A DNA stretch of 64,000 nt from Planctomycetota bacterium (lineage in GTDB: Bacteria > Planctomycetota > UBA8742 > UBA2392): positions 62,001 to 126,000 of the forward strand of contig JAOSKM010000002.1 in the NCBI GenBank assembly GCA_027493625.1. The letters run 5' to 3'. Shown here piece by piece: positions 53,757 through 63,890 of this stretch; the stretch's first letter is position 1, and every line of letters starts with the position of its first letter. The notes below the pieces were generated by a model that ran no database searches, was not told the origin of the DNA, and saw nothing but the letters and a program-made list of their open reading frames with translations. Both the position numbers and the translations under genes were made by a program.

Positions 53757-55060
53757 TCCCGCACGTTCAGCGGGCTGCGCAGGACCTTCTTGCGGATCTG
53801 CGCCCGGCGCCGGCTCATCGGCTCGGCGTAAACCGCGGCCACCAGTCTGCTGAAGCCCGTCGTAAGGTCGCCGGGGGTCAGGTGGCTGGGCCGGTACGTC
53901 ACCTCGAACAGGTTGTGGTGCTTCCATGTGCGGTCCTTCAGCAGGCGGCCTTGCTCGTCCAGGCGCCGGCGCAGGGCCGTGCCGGGGAAGGGCGTCTGCA
54001 GGGTCAGTTGTACTTCGGCGCTGGGCCAGTCCTGCAGCAATTCTCCCAGTGCGTCGATGGACTGCTCCGTTTCGCCGTCAGCGCCCACCACGAAGCAGGC
54101 GTTTACCGGCAGCCCCTGGGCCTGGATGCGCTCAACCGCCTCGCGCATACGCGCCAGCCCCGCGGCCTTGGGGCCCATGCCCGCGTATTTGCGCACCGGC
54201 GACTCGATGCCCACCAGCACCTGCGCGCAGCCGGCCTCGGCCATGTCGGCCGCGAGGGTGGGATGGTCGGCGATGCGGTGGTCGCACTCGGTGAACCAGG
54301 GCAGGCCCGCGTCTTTCAGTGCCTGCAGCAGCGGCGCGGGATCGGGCGCGCCGGCGAAGGTGTTGTCGTCGGCCAGCTCAATCACCGCGCGCGGGTCCAG
54401 CGCCTTGATGGCCGCCAGCTCGGCGCGGATGCGGGCGACGGGCTTCTCGCGGAACGGGCCCAGCAGGCGGCTTGCGGCGCAGAACTCGCAGGCCAGGGGG
54501 CAGCCGCGCGCGGTCTGCAGCGTGTAGCGATGGCGTTTGGCGGGCGGCAGCAGATCCCAGCGCGGCATTCTTGACGCGTCAAGGTCAAATGCGCTGCCGT
54601 GGTACTCGCCCCGCAGTTCGTCCTGTTCCGCCGCCCCCAGCACGGCGGGCCAGGCGCTTTCTCCGTCGCCGACCACGACTGCATCGGCGTGCCGCAGCAC
54701 TTCGTCCGGCAGGGCCGTGGCGTGCAGGCCGCCGATCACCGTGGCGATGCCGCGCCCGCGCAGGGCGGCGCACAGGGCGTAGGCTTCCTCGATACTGGCT
54801 GTCAGCGCAGAAATCGCGACCAGCGCCGGGCGCTCGGCCGCAATGCGTTCGGCCAGCTCTTCGTCAAAGCAGGGTGCATCGTGATACGACTGGCTCCAGT
54901 GCTCAGGCGTGTGCGCCGCCACGGTGAGCAGCCCCAGGGCGGGCAGGGCGGCAATCGCCTCGCCGCGCCGGCGCAGGCCGGGCAGCGACAGACCCAGCGC
55001 CCGCAACTCAGGGTCCACCACCCGCAAGCCCGTAAACGCAACCAGCGCGACGTGGGGCAT
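53753..55060 (-). CDS. B12-binding-domain radical SAM protein
   Basis: A 435-residue protein. The N-terminal 130 residues form a cobalamin-binding-like domain (GLLTVAAHTP, VAISALTASIEEAYALCAAL, VIGGLHATALPDEVL) without the DxHxxG motif. The radical SAM core follows, with ARGCPLACEFCAAS (CxxxCxxC, near residue 190) holding the 4Fe-4S cluster. The family includes methyltransferases and cyclases for lipids, hopanoids and secondary metabolites; the substrate cannot be inferred here. ATG 55060 is preceded by AGGTGG. It lies 10 nt downstream of the C45 gene and is probably in the same operon. Confidence 0.85.
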   Translation of the reverse strand: MPHVALVAFTGLRVVDPELRALGLSLPGLRRRGEAIAALPALGLLTVAAHTPEHWSQSYHDAPCFDEELAERIAAERPALVAISALTASIEEAYALCAALRGRGIATVIGGLHATALPDEVLRHADAVVVGDGESAWPAVLGAAEQDELRGEYHGSAFDLDASRMPRWDLLPPAKRHRYTLQTARGCPLACEFCAASRLLGPFREKPVARIRAELAAIKALDPRAVIELADDNTFAGAPDPAPLLQALKDAGLPWFTECDHRIADHPTLAADMAEAGCAQVLVGIESPVRKYAGMGPKAAGLARMREAVERIQAQGLPVNACFVVGADGETEQSIDALGELLQDWPSAEVQLTLQTPFPGTALRRRLDEQGRLLKDRTWKHHNLFEVTYRPSHLTPGDLTTGFSRLVAAVYAEPMSRRRAQIRKKVLRSPLNVRE

Positions 55061-55070
55061 CGTCCACCTG

Positions 55071-56375
55071 TTACGCCGTCGCAAGCTCGACGGGTTCGGC
55101 CTTGGCCAGGGCGTGTTCGGGGAAGAGCTGCTGTTTGCTGAGGCTTACCCAGTGGCCGGGGCCTCGGCCGTTGTTCTTGAAGCTAACTTCCATGCTTAGC
55201 TGCTCGGTGCGCATGATCACGCGCTGCAGATTAATCGGCGGGATGCCCGTGGCCTGCAGGGCGTCCTTGATGGCCTGCACGTCGAAGGGCTCGCCGCTGT
55301 TCACGCGCCGGTGCAGCTTGCCGTAGCGCATGGCGCTGCTGAACCAGGTGAACGCGAAGCGCTTGATGCGCGCGTCATGATAGTGGTTAGTGCAGATCGC
55401 CGCAGGGTTCTGCTCGGTCGTGTACTCGGTGATAGGATCCGCGGGGTGCAACTGGAAGCGCGCGGCCGTGCGAGAGGCGTCGGCCAGAATCAGGTTCGTG
55501 GCCGTGCAGAACGGCCGCGTCTGCAGCAGCGAATCGGCCTGGCGCACCGAGGCGCACTCGTGCAGCAGGCGCCGGAACACCAGCGGGAAAGGCTGGCCGC
55601 GCAGGTGCTCGTGGCGTTGCTGGCCGTAGACCAGCATCATGGAAAGAGCCAGCCCGTGGGTATTTAGACCGGTGAGGACGCCCAGAAAGCCGGGCCAGGT
55701 GACGCCGGCGTAGCGAAATGGGGTCTGGCTCCGGAGCGAAGCGGAGGTGCCTGACCCCTTTTCGCTTGAGCCCAAGCCCGGGAGAGGGTCAGGCACATTT
55801 TCGCCCGTGCCGGACGAAAATGAGCCAGACCCTTGCGGCTCATACACCACCACGATGTTCGCCTCGTGCGCGATGCTGAGGCTGGGGAAATCGAGGTTGC
55901 GGCCGATGAGCATTTCGCCGTCGCGGCTCAGCTTGTCGTGGACGGCGATGGTGCTGCAGGCGGCGACCTTGTGGATGTCGAGGAAGCACTGGCCGACGAG
56001 GATTTCGTCGTAGCTGAGCTCGCTGGTTTCGCTGAAGCCGCGCATTTCTTCGCGGAACCATTCGGGTAGCTGCGGCTCCATTTCGCGGGCGATTATCAGG
56101 TCGCCGTTGAAGTCGGGCGCGAAGCAGCGCATGTAACTGTGGAAGGTGTCGTAGGCCTGGGCGCCCACCAGGTTGCCGAGCGCGCGGCCCATTTCGCGGT
56201 GTGTGCCGCGCACGTGCACCAGCGGCACGCCGTCGATCAGCTGCAGCGAGCCGTGCTCGATTTCCAGTTCGCGGAAGGGTGTGACGCGTCGGCCGCCGTT
56301 GAGGATGCGACCCTTGGCCATCTTGAAGGGGATGGTGAGTTCGCGGAAGGGGAGTTTTTTGATCCAGCGAGCCAC
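55071..56375 (-). CDS. C45-family autoproteolytic acyltransferase/hydrolase with in-frame REP insertion
   Basis: The 434-residue Ntn-hydrolase is related to acyl-CoA:6-aminopenicillanate acyltransferase. The nucleophile is Cys140 in KVAACSTIAVHDKL, which should become N-terminal after self-cleavage. IGRNLDFP and PGFLGVLTGLNTHGLALSMM match later family blocks. Residues about 181-219 (between VVVYEPQ and RYAGVTWPG) are encoded by a palindromic repeat and have no counterpart in the family. GTG 56375 is preceded by GGAGAGG. Two palindromic operators and a good promoter lie just upstream. Confidence 0.82.
   Translation of the reverse strand: MARWIKKLPFRELTIPFKMAKGRILNGGRRVTPFRELEIEHGSLQLIDGVPLVHVRGTHREMGRALGNLVGAQAYDTFHSYMRCFAPDFNGDLIIAREMEPQLPEWFREEMRGFSETSELSYDEILVGQCFLDIHKVAACSTIAVHDKLSRDGEMLIGRNLDFPSLSIAHEANIVVVYEPQGSGSFSSGTGENVPDPLPGLGSSEKGSGTSASLRSQTPFRYAGVTWPGFLGVLTGLNTHGLALSMMLVYGQQRHEHLRGQPFPLVFRRLLHECASVRQADSLLQTRPFCTATNLILADASRTAARFQLHPADPITEYTTEQNPAAICTNHYHDARIKRFAFTWFSSAMRYGKLHRRVNSGEPFDVQAIKDALQATGIPPINLQRVIMRTEQLSMEVSFKNNGRGPGHWVSLSKQQLFPEHALAKAEPVELATA
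55719..55836. repeat. Double REP inside the C45 gene, read in frame
   Basis: Two linked palindromes: GGGGTCTGGCTCC...GGTGCCTGACCCC (about 55719-55758) and GGGTCAGGCACATTTTCG...CGAAAATGAGCCAGACCC (about 55786-55832). The first is the same family as the repeat at 44791-44837. No stop appears in the C45 frame, so about 39 codons are added. Confidence 0.8.
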
Positions 56376-56384
56376 GGCCTCTCC

Positions 56385-56418
56385 ATAACGGCGTTATGCA
56401 AACTATAACGTCGTTATA
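56385..56418. promoter_or_regulatory. Paired operator palindromes ATAAC-N3-GTTAT
   Basis: ATAACGGCGTTAT (56385-56397) and TATAACGTCGTTATA (56404-56418) have centres 20 bp apart, so both face the same side of the helix. They cover the -10 element and start region of the promoter below, the expected placement for a repressor such as a TetR-type dimer. A third site lies before plsC. Confidence 0.6.
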
Positions 56419-56430
56419 AATTCGATTCAA
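56402..56430 (-). promoter_or_regulatory. Sigma-70-type promoter of the C45/radical SAM operon
   Basis: On the minus strand TTGAAT (56425-56430) and TATAGT (56402-56407) are separated by exactly 17 bp, 27 bp before the GTG start. This is the best-matching promoter that I found in the window. Confidence 0.55.
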
Positions 56431-56466
56431 GCGATTTCATCATACCAGTAGCGCCATGCCGTGGCG

Positions 56467-57828
<1,362 letters not shown>

Positions 57829-57854
57829 AGGCGTGCATCATAGCGCGTGACAGG

Positions 57855-59876
57855 TCAGCGGGCGACCCGGCAACGAAAAGGGGACAGGCACCGAGGTGCC
57901 TGTCCCCCGATGAAGCAGTTTACCGGCCGCGCAGCTTTGGGGTTGAAGGCCTCGCGCAGGCCCTCACCCAGCAGGTTGAAGGACAGCACGGTGATCAGGA
58001 TCGCGATGCCGGGGATCCAGGTCAGCCAGGTGGCGTCCTGCAGGAACAGACGCCCATCGGAGAGGATCTTGCCCCAGGTGTCCTGGTCCGGCCCCGCGCC
58101 GATGCCGAGGAAGCTGAGCGTGGATTCGGCCAGCACCGCGCCCGCCACGCCGATGGTTGCGCTGACCAGCACGGGGCTGATGGCATTGGGGACCAGGTGG
58201 CGCCAGATGATGCGGAAGTCGGAGACGCCCAGCGCCCGCGCGGCCTGGATGAAATCCTGCTCGCGCAGGGACAGGATTTCCGCGCGCACGAAGCGGGTGG
58301 TGCCCATCCAGCTGGTCAGGCCGATCACCGCCATCACGATGTAGACGTCGCGCTCGAACAGGGCCAGCACCATCAAGATCAGGAACAGCACCGGGATGGT
58401 GAGCATGATCTCGGTGAAGCGCATCACCAGGTCGTCCACGTTGATGGTGGGGATGAACAGCTTGCTGAGCGGGTTTTTGGATTCGCCGGCCGCGGCCTGG
58501 CTGTCGGCGGCGACCAGCAGGCTGGTGACGACCAGCAGCAGGTAGAGCAGCACGGCGGTCAGGAAGTGGCGCAGCAGGCGGTACGCGCCGTAGCGGGTTT
58601 CGCCGTTCAGCAGCTTGCCCTTTACCAGGGTTTCGAAGCGGTTGTCGCGCTCGGCGCGGAACTTTGAGACCACCTTGTTGCGCAGGTCGGCGCGCCGTTC
58701 CATCAGGTCGTTGGAGCCCTGCAGCTTGACCTCCGCGGCAGTCAGCTTGACCGCCTCGTCGTGCTTGGCCCGCGCGGCCTCCAGCGCTTTCTGCAGCTCG
58801 GCGGTCTTGGCTTTCAGGCCCTCGAGGCGCTTCTTGTCGCCCTCCAGCACGTCTTCCTCGACCTTGACGTCCTCGGGCAGGCTCAGCGACTTCAGGTGCT
58901 CGATGCGCTGCTCGCGCTCGGGGATGCCGCGCTCGACGATCTCGAGTTGCGCCTCGTGCACGACCAGCGCGTTTTCGGCCAGCAGCAGATCGATGGCTGC
59001 CTGCCGGTGTTCGATGTCGAGCTGGGCAGCGCGGCGGGCTTCGTCGCTGATTGCCGCGGGGTCGCCGTCCTCGATCAGCTTGACGGCGGAGCCGAGGTCG
59101 CGGATCGCCCTTACCAGCTCGTAGCTCTGGTCGGCGACCAGCGACGCGTGCTGGAAGGTGCGCCCTTCCGGCGTGCCGCTCTCGACGCCGCGGTTGTAGA
59201 ACTGCACACCGACGAACAGCAGCATCACGACGCCGAACGCGATCGCCGACTTGAAGCGCTTGCCCATCAGGGCCATCACCAGCTGCACCACGAAGCAGCC
59301 GCCCGCCACGATCAGCAGCGGGTAGGCCGCGGCCTCCAGCTCGGCGGCCCACAGGATTCCGCCGGCGGCAGCAGCCAGCAGCATGGCCAGCAGCGGCAGC
59401 CGCACGCGCGAACGCCCGAAGAATCCGGCAATGCCGCCCAGCGTGATACCCAGCAGCACCGAGATGCCGACGGCCAGGAAACCGATGGTGAGGCTGATGC
59501 TGCTGCCGTTCCAGAGCCGGGCCAGCACGTCGCGCCCCAGGTCGTCGGTGCCCAGATAGTAGATCTTGCCCGGCGTGGCGCGGCTCTCGGAGAAAGGCGG
59601 CAGGAAGGTGTCCTTCAGCTCGGTCCGGGTGTGGTCGGCGACCGCGCTGGGGTTCACGTCGAGATCCAGCGTGTCGCCGGTGACCTCGGCCTTCTCGATC
59701 AGCTTGAGCTGGTCTTCCGTGGGCGCCTTGCCCACGAACATCTGGCCCGAGGCCGCCGCGACCGCCAGCAGCACGATCATCACCAGCGCGAACACGGCCG
59801 GCTTGTTCCGCATGAAAAGGCGCAGGGCATCGCGCAGGGGCGAAGTGGGTTTGCGCACTTGTGTACCGTTGCTCAT
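57855..59876 (-). CDS. Peptide ABC transporter permease (OppC/DppC type) with large central insertion
   Basis: At 673 residues this is about twice the usual OppC. The N-terminal TM1 and YYLGTDDLGRDVLARLWNG are normal, as is the C-terminal permease core (DFIQAARALGVSDFRIIWRH, the EAA loop). Between GITLGGIAGFFG and NVDDLVMRFTEIMLTIPVLF lie about 310 extra residues: three or four membrane segments, a coiled coil (PEREQRIEHLKSLSLPEDVK onward) and another membrane segment. The last 25 residues or so (FIGGQAPRCLSPFRCRVAR) come from a REP that replaced the normal end. It is the last gene of the operon. Confidence 0.83.
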   Translation of the reverse strand: MSNGTQVRKPTSPLRDALRLFMRNKPAVFALVMIVLLAVAAASGQMFVGKAPTEDQLKLIEKAEVTGDTLDLDVNPSAVADHTRTELKDTFLPPFSESRATPGKIYYLGTDDLGRDVLARLWNGSSISLTIGFLAVGISVLLGITLGGIAGFFGRSRVRLPLLAMLLAAAAGGILWAAELEAAAYPLLIVAGGCFVVQLVMALMGKRFKSAIAFGVVMLLFVGVQFYNRGVESGTPEGRTFQHASLVADQSYELVRAIRDLGSAVKLIEDGDPAAISDEARRAAQLDIEHRQAAIDLLLAENALVVHEAQLEIVERGIPEREQRIEHLKSLSLPEDVKVEEDVLEGDKKRLEGLKAKTAELQKALEAARAKHDEAVKLTAAEVKLQGSNDLMERRADLRNKVVSKFRAERDNRFETLVKGKLLNGETRYGAYRLLRHFLTAVLLYLLLVVTSLLVAADSQAAAGESKNPLSKLFIPTINVDDLVMRFTEIMLTIPVLFLILMVLALFERDVYIVMAVIGLTSWMGTTRFVRAEILSLREQDFIQAARALGVSDFRIIWRHLVPNAISPVLVSATIGVAGAVLAESTLSFLGIGAGPDQDTWGKILSDGRLFLQDATWLTWIPGIAILITVLSFNLLGEGLREAFNPKAARPVNCFIGGQAPRCLSPFRCRVAR
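57880..57907. repeat. REP GGGGACAGGCACC-GA-complement at the permease 3' end
   Basis: A perfect 13-bp stem with a two-base loop. It lies inside the last codons of the OppC-type gene and encodes part of an abnormal C-terminal tail. Confidence 0.8.
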
Positions 59877-59886
59877 GGCGCTTCCC

Positions 59887-60882
59887 CTATGCCAGCTTCA
59901 CGCGTGGGTCGGCCACGCTGTAAAGGATGTCCGAAATCAGGATGCCCACCAGCGTGAGCGCCGAGCCGACGAACAGGCTGGTGATCACGATGAACAGGTC
60001 CTTGGCCAGCACCGCCTCGAACACCCAGCGCCCGAGGCCCGGCCAGGCGTAGATCGCCTCGAACACCACCGAGCCGCCGAACAGGCTGGGCAGCAGGCCG
60101 GCCAGCATGGTGATGAACGGCAGGCTGGCGTTGCGCAGAGCGTGGCGGTAGTAGACGGTGTCGGCGTCGAGACCCTTGGCCTTGGCGGTGCGGATGTAGT
60201 CCTGGTCCATCACCTCCAGCATCTGGCCCTTCACGTAGCGCGAAAGCACTGCCACGCCGCCGAAGCTGCCGATCACCGCCGGCACAGCCACGTGCCATGT
60301 GGAATCCATGAACGAGCGCGCGCCCTGCAGCTCGACGCCCAGGGTGTAGGGCGAAACCACCGGGATGCCCATGGTGCCGTTCACGAACTTGATCACCAGG
60401 ATCGCCAGCCAGAACCCGGGGAACGAGATCAGCGCGTAGCTCAGGATGGTGGCCACACGGTCCGGCACCTGCCCGCGCCGCAGCGCCGAGCCGATGCCCA
60501 CCGGGAAACTGAGCGTCCAGGTGATGATGGTGGTCAGGATCACCAGTGGCAGGGTGATCAGCATCTTGGTCCACATCGTGGGCAGCACGTTCTCCTTGGT
60601 GCGCGCGCTGCGCAGGCGCCACTCGTGAGCGCTGTCCTGGCTGACGATCGCGCCGAAGTCGCTGAAGAACTGCCCGTAGAACTTGATGTACTTCTGCACC
60701 ACCGGGTCGTCGTAGCCCATCTGGTCGCGCTGGCGCTCGATGTCGCTGGGCTTGGCCTTGGGGTCGAGCTGGCTGGCGAAAGGGTCGCCGGGGGCCAGCG
60801 CAACGATCAGGAAGCTCAGCACGCTGATGATCACCAGCGTGAGGCCCATCTGGATGAGACGACGGACGATATAGGAAACCAT
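59887..60882 (-). CDS. Peptide ABC transporter permease (OppB/DppB type)
   Basis: A 331-residue permease of normal length with six hydrophobic segments, beginning MVSYIVRRLIQMGLTLVIIS. The EAA-type loop (DYIRTAKAKGLDADTVYYRH) contacts the ATPase, and GSVVFEAIYAWPGLGRW is the signature next to it. It lies four nt after the binding-protein gene and 10 nt before the OppC-type gene. No ATPase gene (OppD/OppF) follows, so the complex must use one encoded elsewhere. Confidence 0.92.
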   Translation of the reverse strand: MVSYIVRRLIQMGLTLVIISVLSFLIVALAPGDPFASQLDPKAKPSDIERQRDQMGYDDPVVQKYIKFYGQFFSDFGAIVSQDSAHEWRLRSARTKENVLPTMWTKMLITLPLVILTTIITWTLSFPVGIGSALRRGQVPDRVATILSYALISFPGFWLAILVIKFVNGTMGIPVVSPYTLGVELQGARSFMDSTWHVAVPAVIGSFGGVAVLSRYVKGQMLEVMDQDYIRTAKAKGLDADTVYYRHALRNASLPFITMLAGLLPSLFGGSVVFEAIYAWPGLGRWVFEAVLAKDLFIVITSLFVGSALTLVGILISDILYSVADPRVKLA

Positions 60883-60886
60883 CAGC

Positions 60887-63400
60887 CTAATTCCTCTTCT
60901 GTTCGTCCGTGAACTGTGGGATTTCCGCGCGGCGCACCAGCTCCGGCTCGAAGAAGCGCCAGGTGGCGCGCGAGGTGTTGATGAACTCGTGGTCCAGGGG
61001 GCGGTCCTCGTAGATCGGGTTGCCCTGGGCATCCTTGCCGACTTCCTTGCGCCAGACCAGGTGGCGGTCGGCGATGGTGGTGGTGAACGGCGAGAACAGG
61101 AACACGTACGGGAAGTCCGAGGCGATCTTGTTGAAGATCTCGTGGCTCAGGCGCACCTGCTCGTCGTAGTCGTAGACCTTCAGGATGTCGCTCATCAGCT
61201 TGTCGACTTCCGGATTGCTGTAACCCACGAAGTTCAGGCCGTTGGGCGGCGTGAAGTCCGTGCCCCACAGCTGGCGCTTGTCGAAGTCCAGCCCGCCGGA
61301 CCAGCCCAGCACGCAGACGTCGAAGTTCATCGCCATGATGAAGCGCTGGATGTAGTCGTTCCACTCGTACTGCTTGTAGTCCACCTCCACGCCCAGCTGC
61401 TCCCAGCGCTCCTTGGCCAGCACGGCCGACTTCTGGCGCGAGCCCTGGCCCGTGGTGTTCACGAACTGCAGGCGCAGGGGCTTGCCGTCTTTGAACAGCT
61501 TGCCGCCCTGCTCGCGGTAGCCGGCCTCGAGCAGCAGTGCCTTGGCCTCTTCCATGTCGAAGGGCAGGAACTGCAGTTGCTCGGTCTGGCCCTTCTTGGG
61601 CCCGCTGCGCCAGGTGTGCTCGATGCGGTACTCCGGGTTGTACCAGGGCAGCACCGGGTAGCCGGGGCCGGAGATGCGCTGGCCCTGCTCGAACACCACG
61701 TACTTCAGGATGTCGTCCACGTTGATCGCCATGGACAGCGCCATGCGCACGCGCTTGTCCTTCAACTGCTCGCGCGTCATGTTGAAGCCGATGTACTCGT
61801 AGGTGGTGGGCTGGCGCTTGATGACGTAGTACTTGTCCTCCATCGCCTCGTAGCGCTGCACCTGGTAGTCCTTGGCGCTGTAGATGTCCATGCCGCCGCC
61901 CAGGAACACCACCTCGGAGGTTTCGCTGCCCAGCGCCGGGTCGAACACGAACCAGTCCACGTACTCGTACTCGGTCTTGCGGTTCCAGTAGAACTCGTTG
62001 CGGCGCAGGCGCACGCGCAGGTTGTTCTCCCAGTAGGGCTTGCTGTCGCCGTTCATGGGCTCCAGCAGCATCGAGCCCAGATAGCTGGGAGCCAGCGCGA
62101 AGTCGCGGTCGCGCGAACGCAGGTGGCTCATGGGGTTGTACTTCGCGCGTTCGATGCCCAGGTCCTGGGGGCCCAGGCCGCGGCGTACCGCCTCGTGCTC
62201 CCAGCACTTGAGGTTCCAGACGTGGTAGGGCAGCAGCGAGCCTGCCAGGTCGGCAAGGGCAGGCGAGTACAGCTCATCCAGCACCACCTGCACCCGGTAG
62301 CGGTTGTCGTCGAACACGCGCATGTCCAGGATGCTCAGGTAGCTGCTGCGGCGCGGGCTGCCGTAGACCGGGTCTTTCAGGTGCTCAAAGGTCAGCTTCA
62401 CGTCGCGTGCGCCAAGCTCGGGGCCGCGGCCCCACCAGGGCCCCTTGGCGTCGTCGCCGAAGCGCTTGTCGTAGTTGATCGCGTCCACCTTCGCATCGGC
62501 AGCGGTCGCCAGGCGCTGGCGGATCAGGCCGATGGCTTCCTCTTTACTGTCCGCCACAACGTTGCCGGCCTCGTCGCCGTTTACGCTGGTGAGCCAGGTC
62601 CTGGCCGGGTCGCTGAAGAAGGGTCCGTCGGTCCAGTAGACGCCCTTGTGCAGCACGCAGTCGACCACCGGGTTGTGCTGAAGCAGCGGCGTGCCCGCCT
62701 GCCCCACGAAATCCTCGAACTGCTCGAGCCAGGCTTCCGGCGTGCCAACGCGCTTTTCCCCGGTCAGCTGTTCCCAGGCAGTCAGGGCGGCCTGCTTCAA
62801 TTCCGGGTACAGCTCGTGTCCCAGCCGCTTCTCCATGCGTGCGCGGAAATCAGGCTGCACGGCGCTGACGATCTCGCCGCTCACGGGCTTGTCCGAGAAC
62901 GCAATCCTCAGCAGCTTCACGCTGGGCTGCGCCTCGACGAAGCTGCGCAGCTCACGGATGGCCCCCGCCGCCTCTGCCGCCTTGGCCAGTTCATCGCCGA
63001 TCTCGAGCTTCTTCTCGCCCTTGTCGCTGACCTCGGCGACCAGCGTGCCGAACTCGGCGCGGATCGCGGCCTCGAGCTGTTCCGCGGTCATATCGCGGGG
63101 TACGGCGACCGTGACCTCGTGCCGCACCACCACGGTCTCGGCCAGCCAGGGCTCCAGCTCGTACATGCGGTTGTAGCGGATCAGGCCTTCGAAAAAGTAG
63201 TCGCTGATGGTGCTATCCGTGGTCTTGGTGCTGGTCCACGGGTTCATGTCTTCCGGGTTGCCGCCCATGTAAAGGATGATGCGGTTCAGCCGGCTTTCGT
63301 TGTTGCTGACGCTGGCGGTGCCGGGCACCCAGAACACCGACTGCGCCAGGAAGGCGAACAACACGATCGGCACGATGACCAGGGAACGTTTGATCCACAT
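60887..63400 (-). CDS. Extracellular solute-binding protein, family 5 (oligopeptide ABC transporter)
   Basis: The 837-residue protein is longer than typical OppA/DppA (about 530). It has an N-terminal hydrophobic segment (SLVIVPIVLFAFLAQSVFWV) with no lipobox Cys, so it is probably anchored. The family 5 pattern is present: NRIILYMGGNPEDMNPWTST, SDYFFEGLIRY, and the lobe II block KDKRVRMALSMAINVDDILK. Extra sequence lies between residues 70 and 330. ATG 63400 is preferred because AGGTGG precedes it. First gene of a three-gene operon. Confidence 0.88.
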   Translation of the reverse strand: MWIKRSLVIVPIVLFAFLAQSVFWVPGTASVSNNESRLNRIILYMGGNPEDMNPWTSTKTTDSTISDYFFEGLIRYNRMYELEPWLAETVVVRHEVTVAVPRDMTAEQLEAAIRAEFGTLVAEVSDKGEKKLEIGDELAKAAEAAGAIRELRSFVEAQPSVKLLRIAFSDKPVSGEIVSAVQPDFRARMEKRLGHELYPELKQAALTAWEQLTGEKRVGTPEAWLEQFEDFVGQAGTPLLQHNPVVDCVLHKGVYWTDGPFFSDPARTWLTSVNGDEAGNVVADSKEEAIGLIRQRLATAADAKVDAINYDKRFGDDAKGPWWGRGPELGARDVKLTFEHLKDPVYGSPRRSSYLSILDMRVFDDNRYRVQVVLDELYSPALADLAGSLLPYHVWNLKCWEHEAVRRGLGPQDLGIERAKYNPMSHLRSRDRDFALAPSYLGSMLLEPMNGDSKPYWENNLRVRLRRNEFYWNRKTEYEYVDWFVFDPALGSETSEVVFLGGGMDIYSAKDYQVQRYEAMEDKYYVIKRQPTTYEYIGFNMTREQLKDKRVRMALSMAINVDDILKYVVFEQGQRISGPGYPVLPWYNPEYRIEHTWRSGPKKGQTEQLQFLPFDMEEAKALLLEAGYREQGGKLFKDGKPLRLQFVNTTGQGSRQKSAVLAKERWEQLGVEVDYKQYEWNDYIQRFIMAMNFDVCVLGWSGGLDFDKRQLWGTDFTPPNGLNFVGYSNPEVDKLMSDILKVYDYDEQVRLSHEIFNKIASDFPYVFLFSPFTTTIADRHLVWRKEVGKDAQGNPIYEDRPLDHEFINTSRATWRFFEPELVRRAEIPQFTDEQKRN

Positions 63401-63496
63401 GGGTACCACCTCTGGCGGATGTTCGGGGGTTTGCTTTGCTGGGCCCGAATCCGCTTCTTTTACGGACGCTCAACGAGTCCGCGAGTCTGGGGTTTT

Positions 63497-63871
63497 ATGG
63501 CTGATCCTCGTCGTATTCAACGAATTCAGAGCCGTTTGAGGCAAGATATTGCCTCGCTGTTTCTGGCCGAGCTTAAAGATCCCCGCCTGAAAGGTGTCAT
63601 ATCCATCACGCAGGTCAAGGTCAGCAAGGACCTTTCCCACGCCCGCGTCTACTGGTCGCTGCTCGGCACCGAGTCCGACCGCCGCACGGCCGAGCGCTTT
63701 ATCGAGAGCGCCCGGGGCTTCATCCAGAAGCGCGTGGCCTCTGAGCTCGAGATCCGCACCACCCCGCACCTTGATTTCATCTATGACGATTCGATTGAAA
63801 AGGGCGTCGAGGTGTCTAAGCTCATTGACGAGGCGTTAGAGGCAGACGCCAAGGGGCAGGACGAAGAGTAA
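63497..63871 (+). CDS. rbfA: Ribosome-binding factor A
   Basis: The 124-residue protein matches RbfA throughout: RIQRIQSRLRQDIASLFLAE, DPRLKGVISITQVKVSKDLS, HARVYWSLLG and the C-terminal RTTPHLDFIYDDSIEKGVEV. RbfA binds the 30S subunit and helps 16S rRNA 5'-end maturation and cold adaptation. The usual neighbours infB, truB and nusA are not visible; instead a Fur-family gene follows 19 nt later. Confidence 0.93.
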   Translation: MADPRRIQRIQSRLRQDIASLFLAELKDPRLKGVISITQVKVSKDLSHARVYWSLLGTESDRRTAERFIESARGFIQKRVASELEIRTTPHLDFIYDDSIEKGVEVSKLIDEALEADAKGQDEE

Positions 63872-63890
63872 CCACGGGCCGGGACCACGC

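Noticed and set aside
57855-63400. A complete oligopeptide ABC transporter operon
   Set aside because: Only the binding protein and two permeases are present. No OppD or OppF-type ATPase gene follows; the next gene is an NtrC-type regulator.
60989-63871. A 960-codon open frame on the plus strand across the transporter genes
   Set aside because: It is the antisense of the solute-binding protein gene and then runs into rbfA in the same frame. Composition is that of a GC-rich shadow frame; only the final 124 codons (RbfA) are real.
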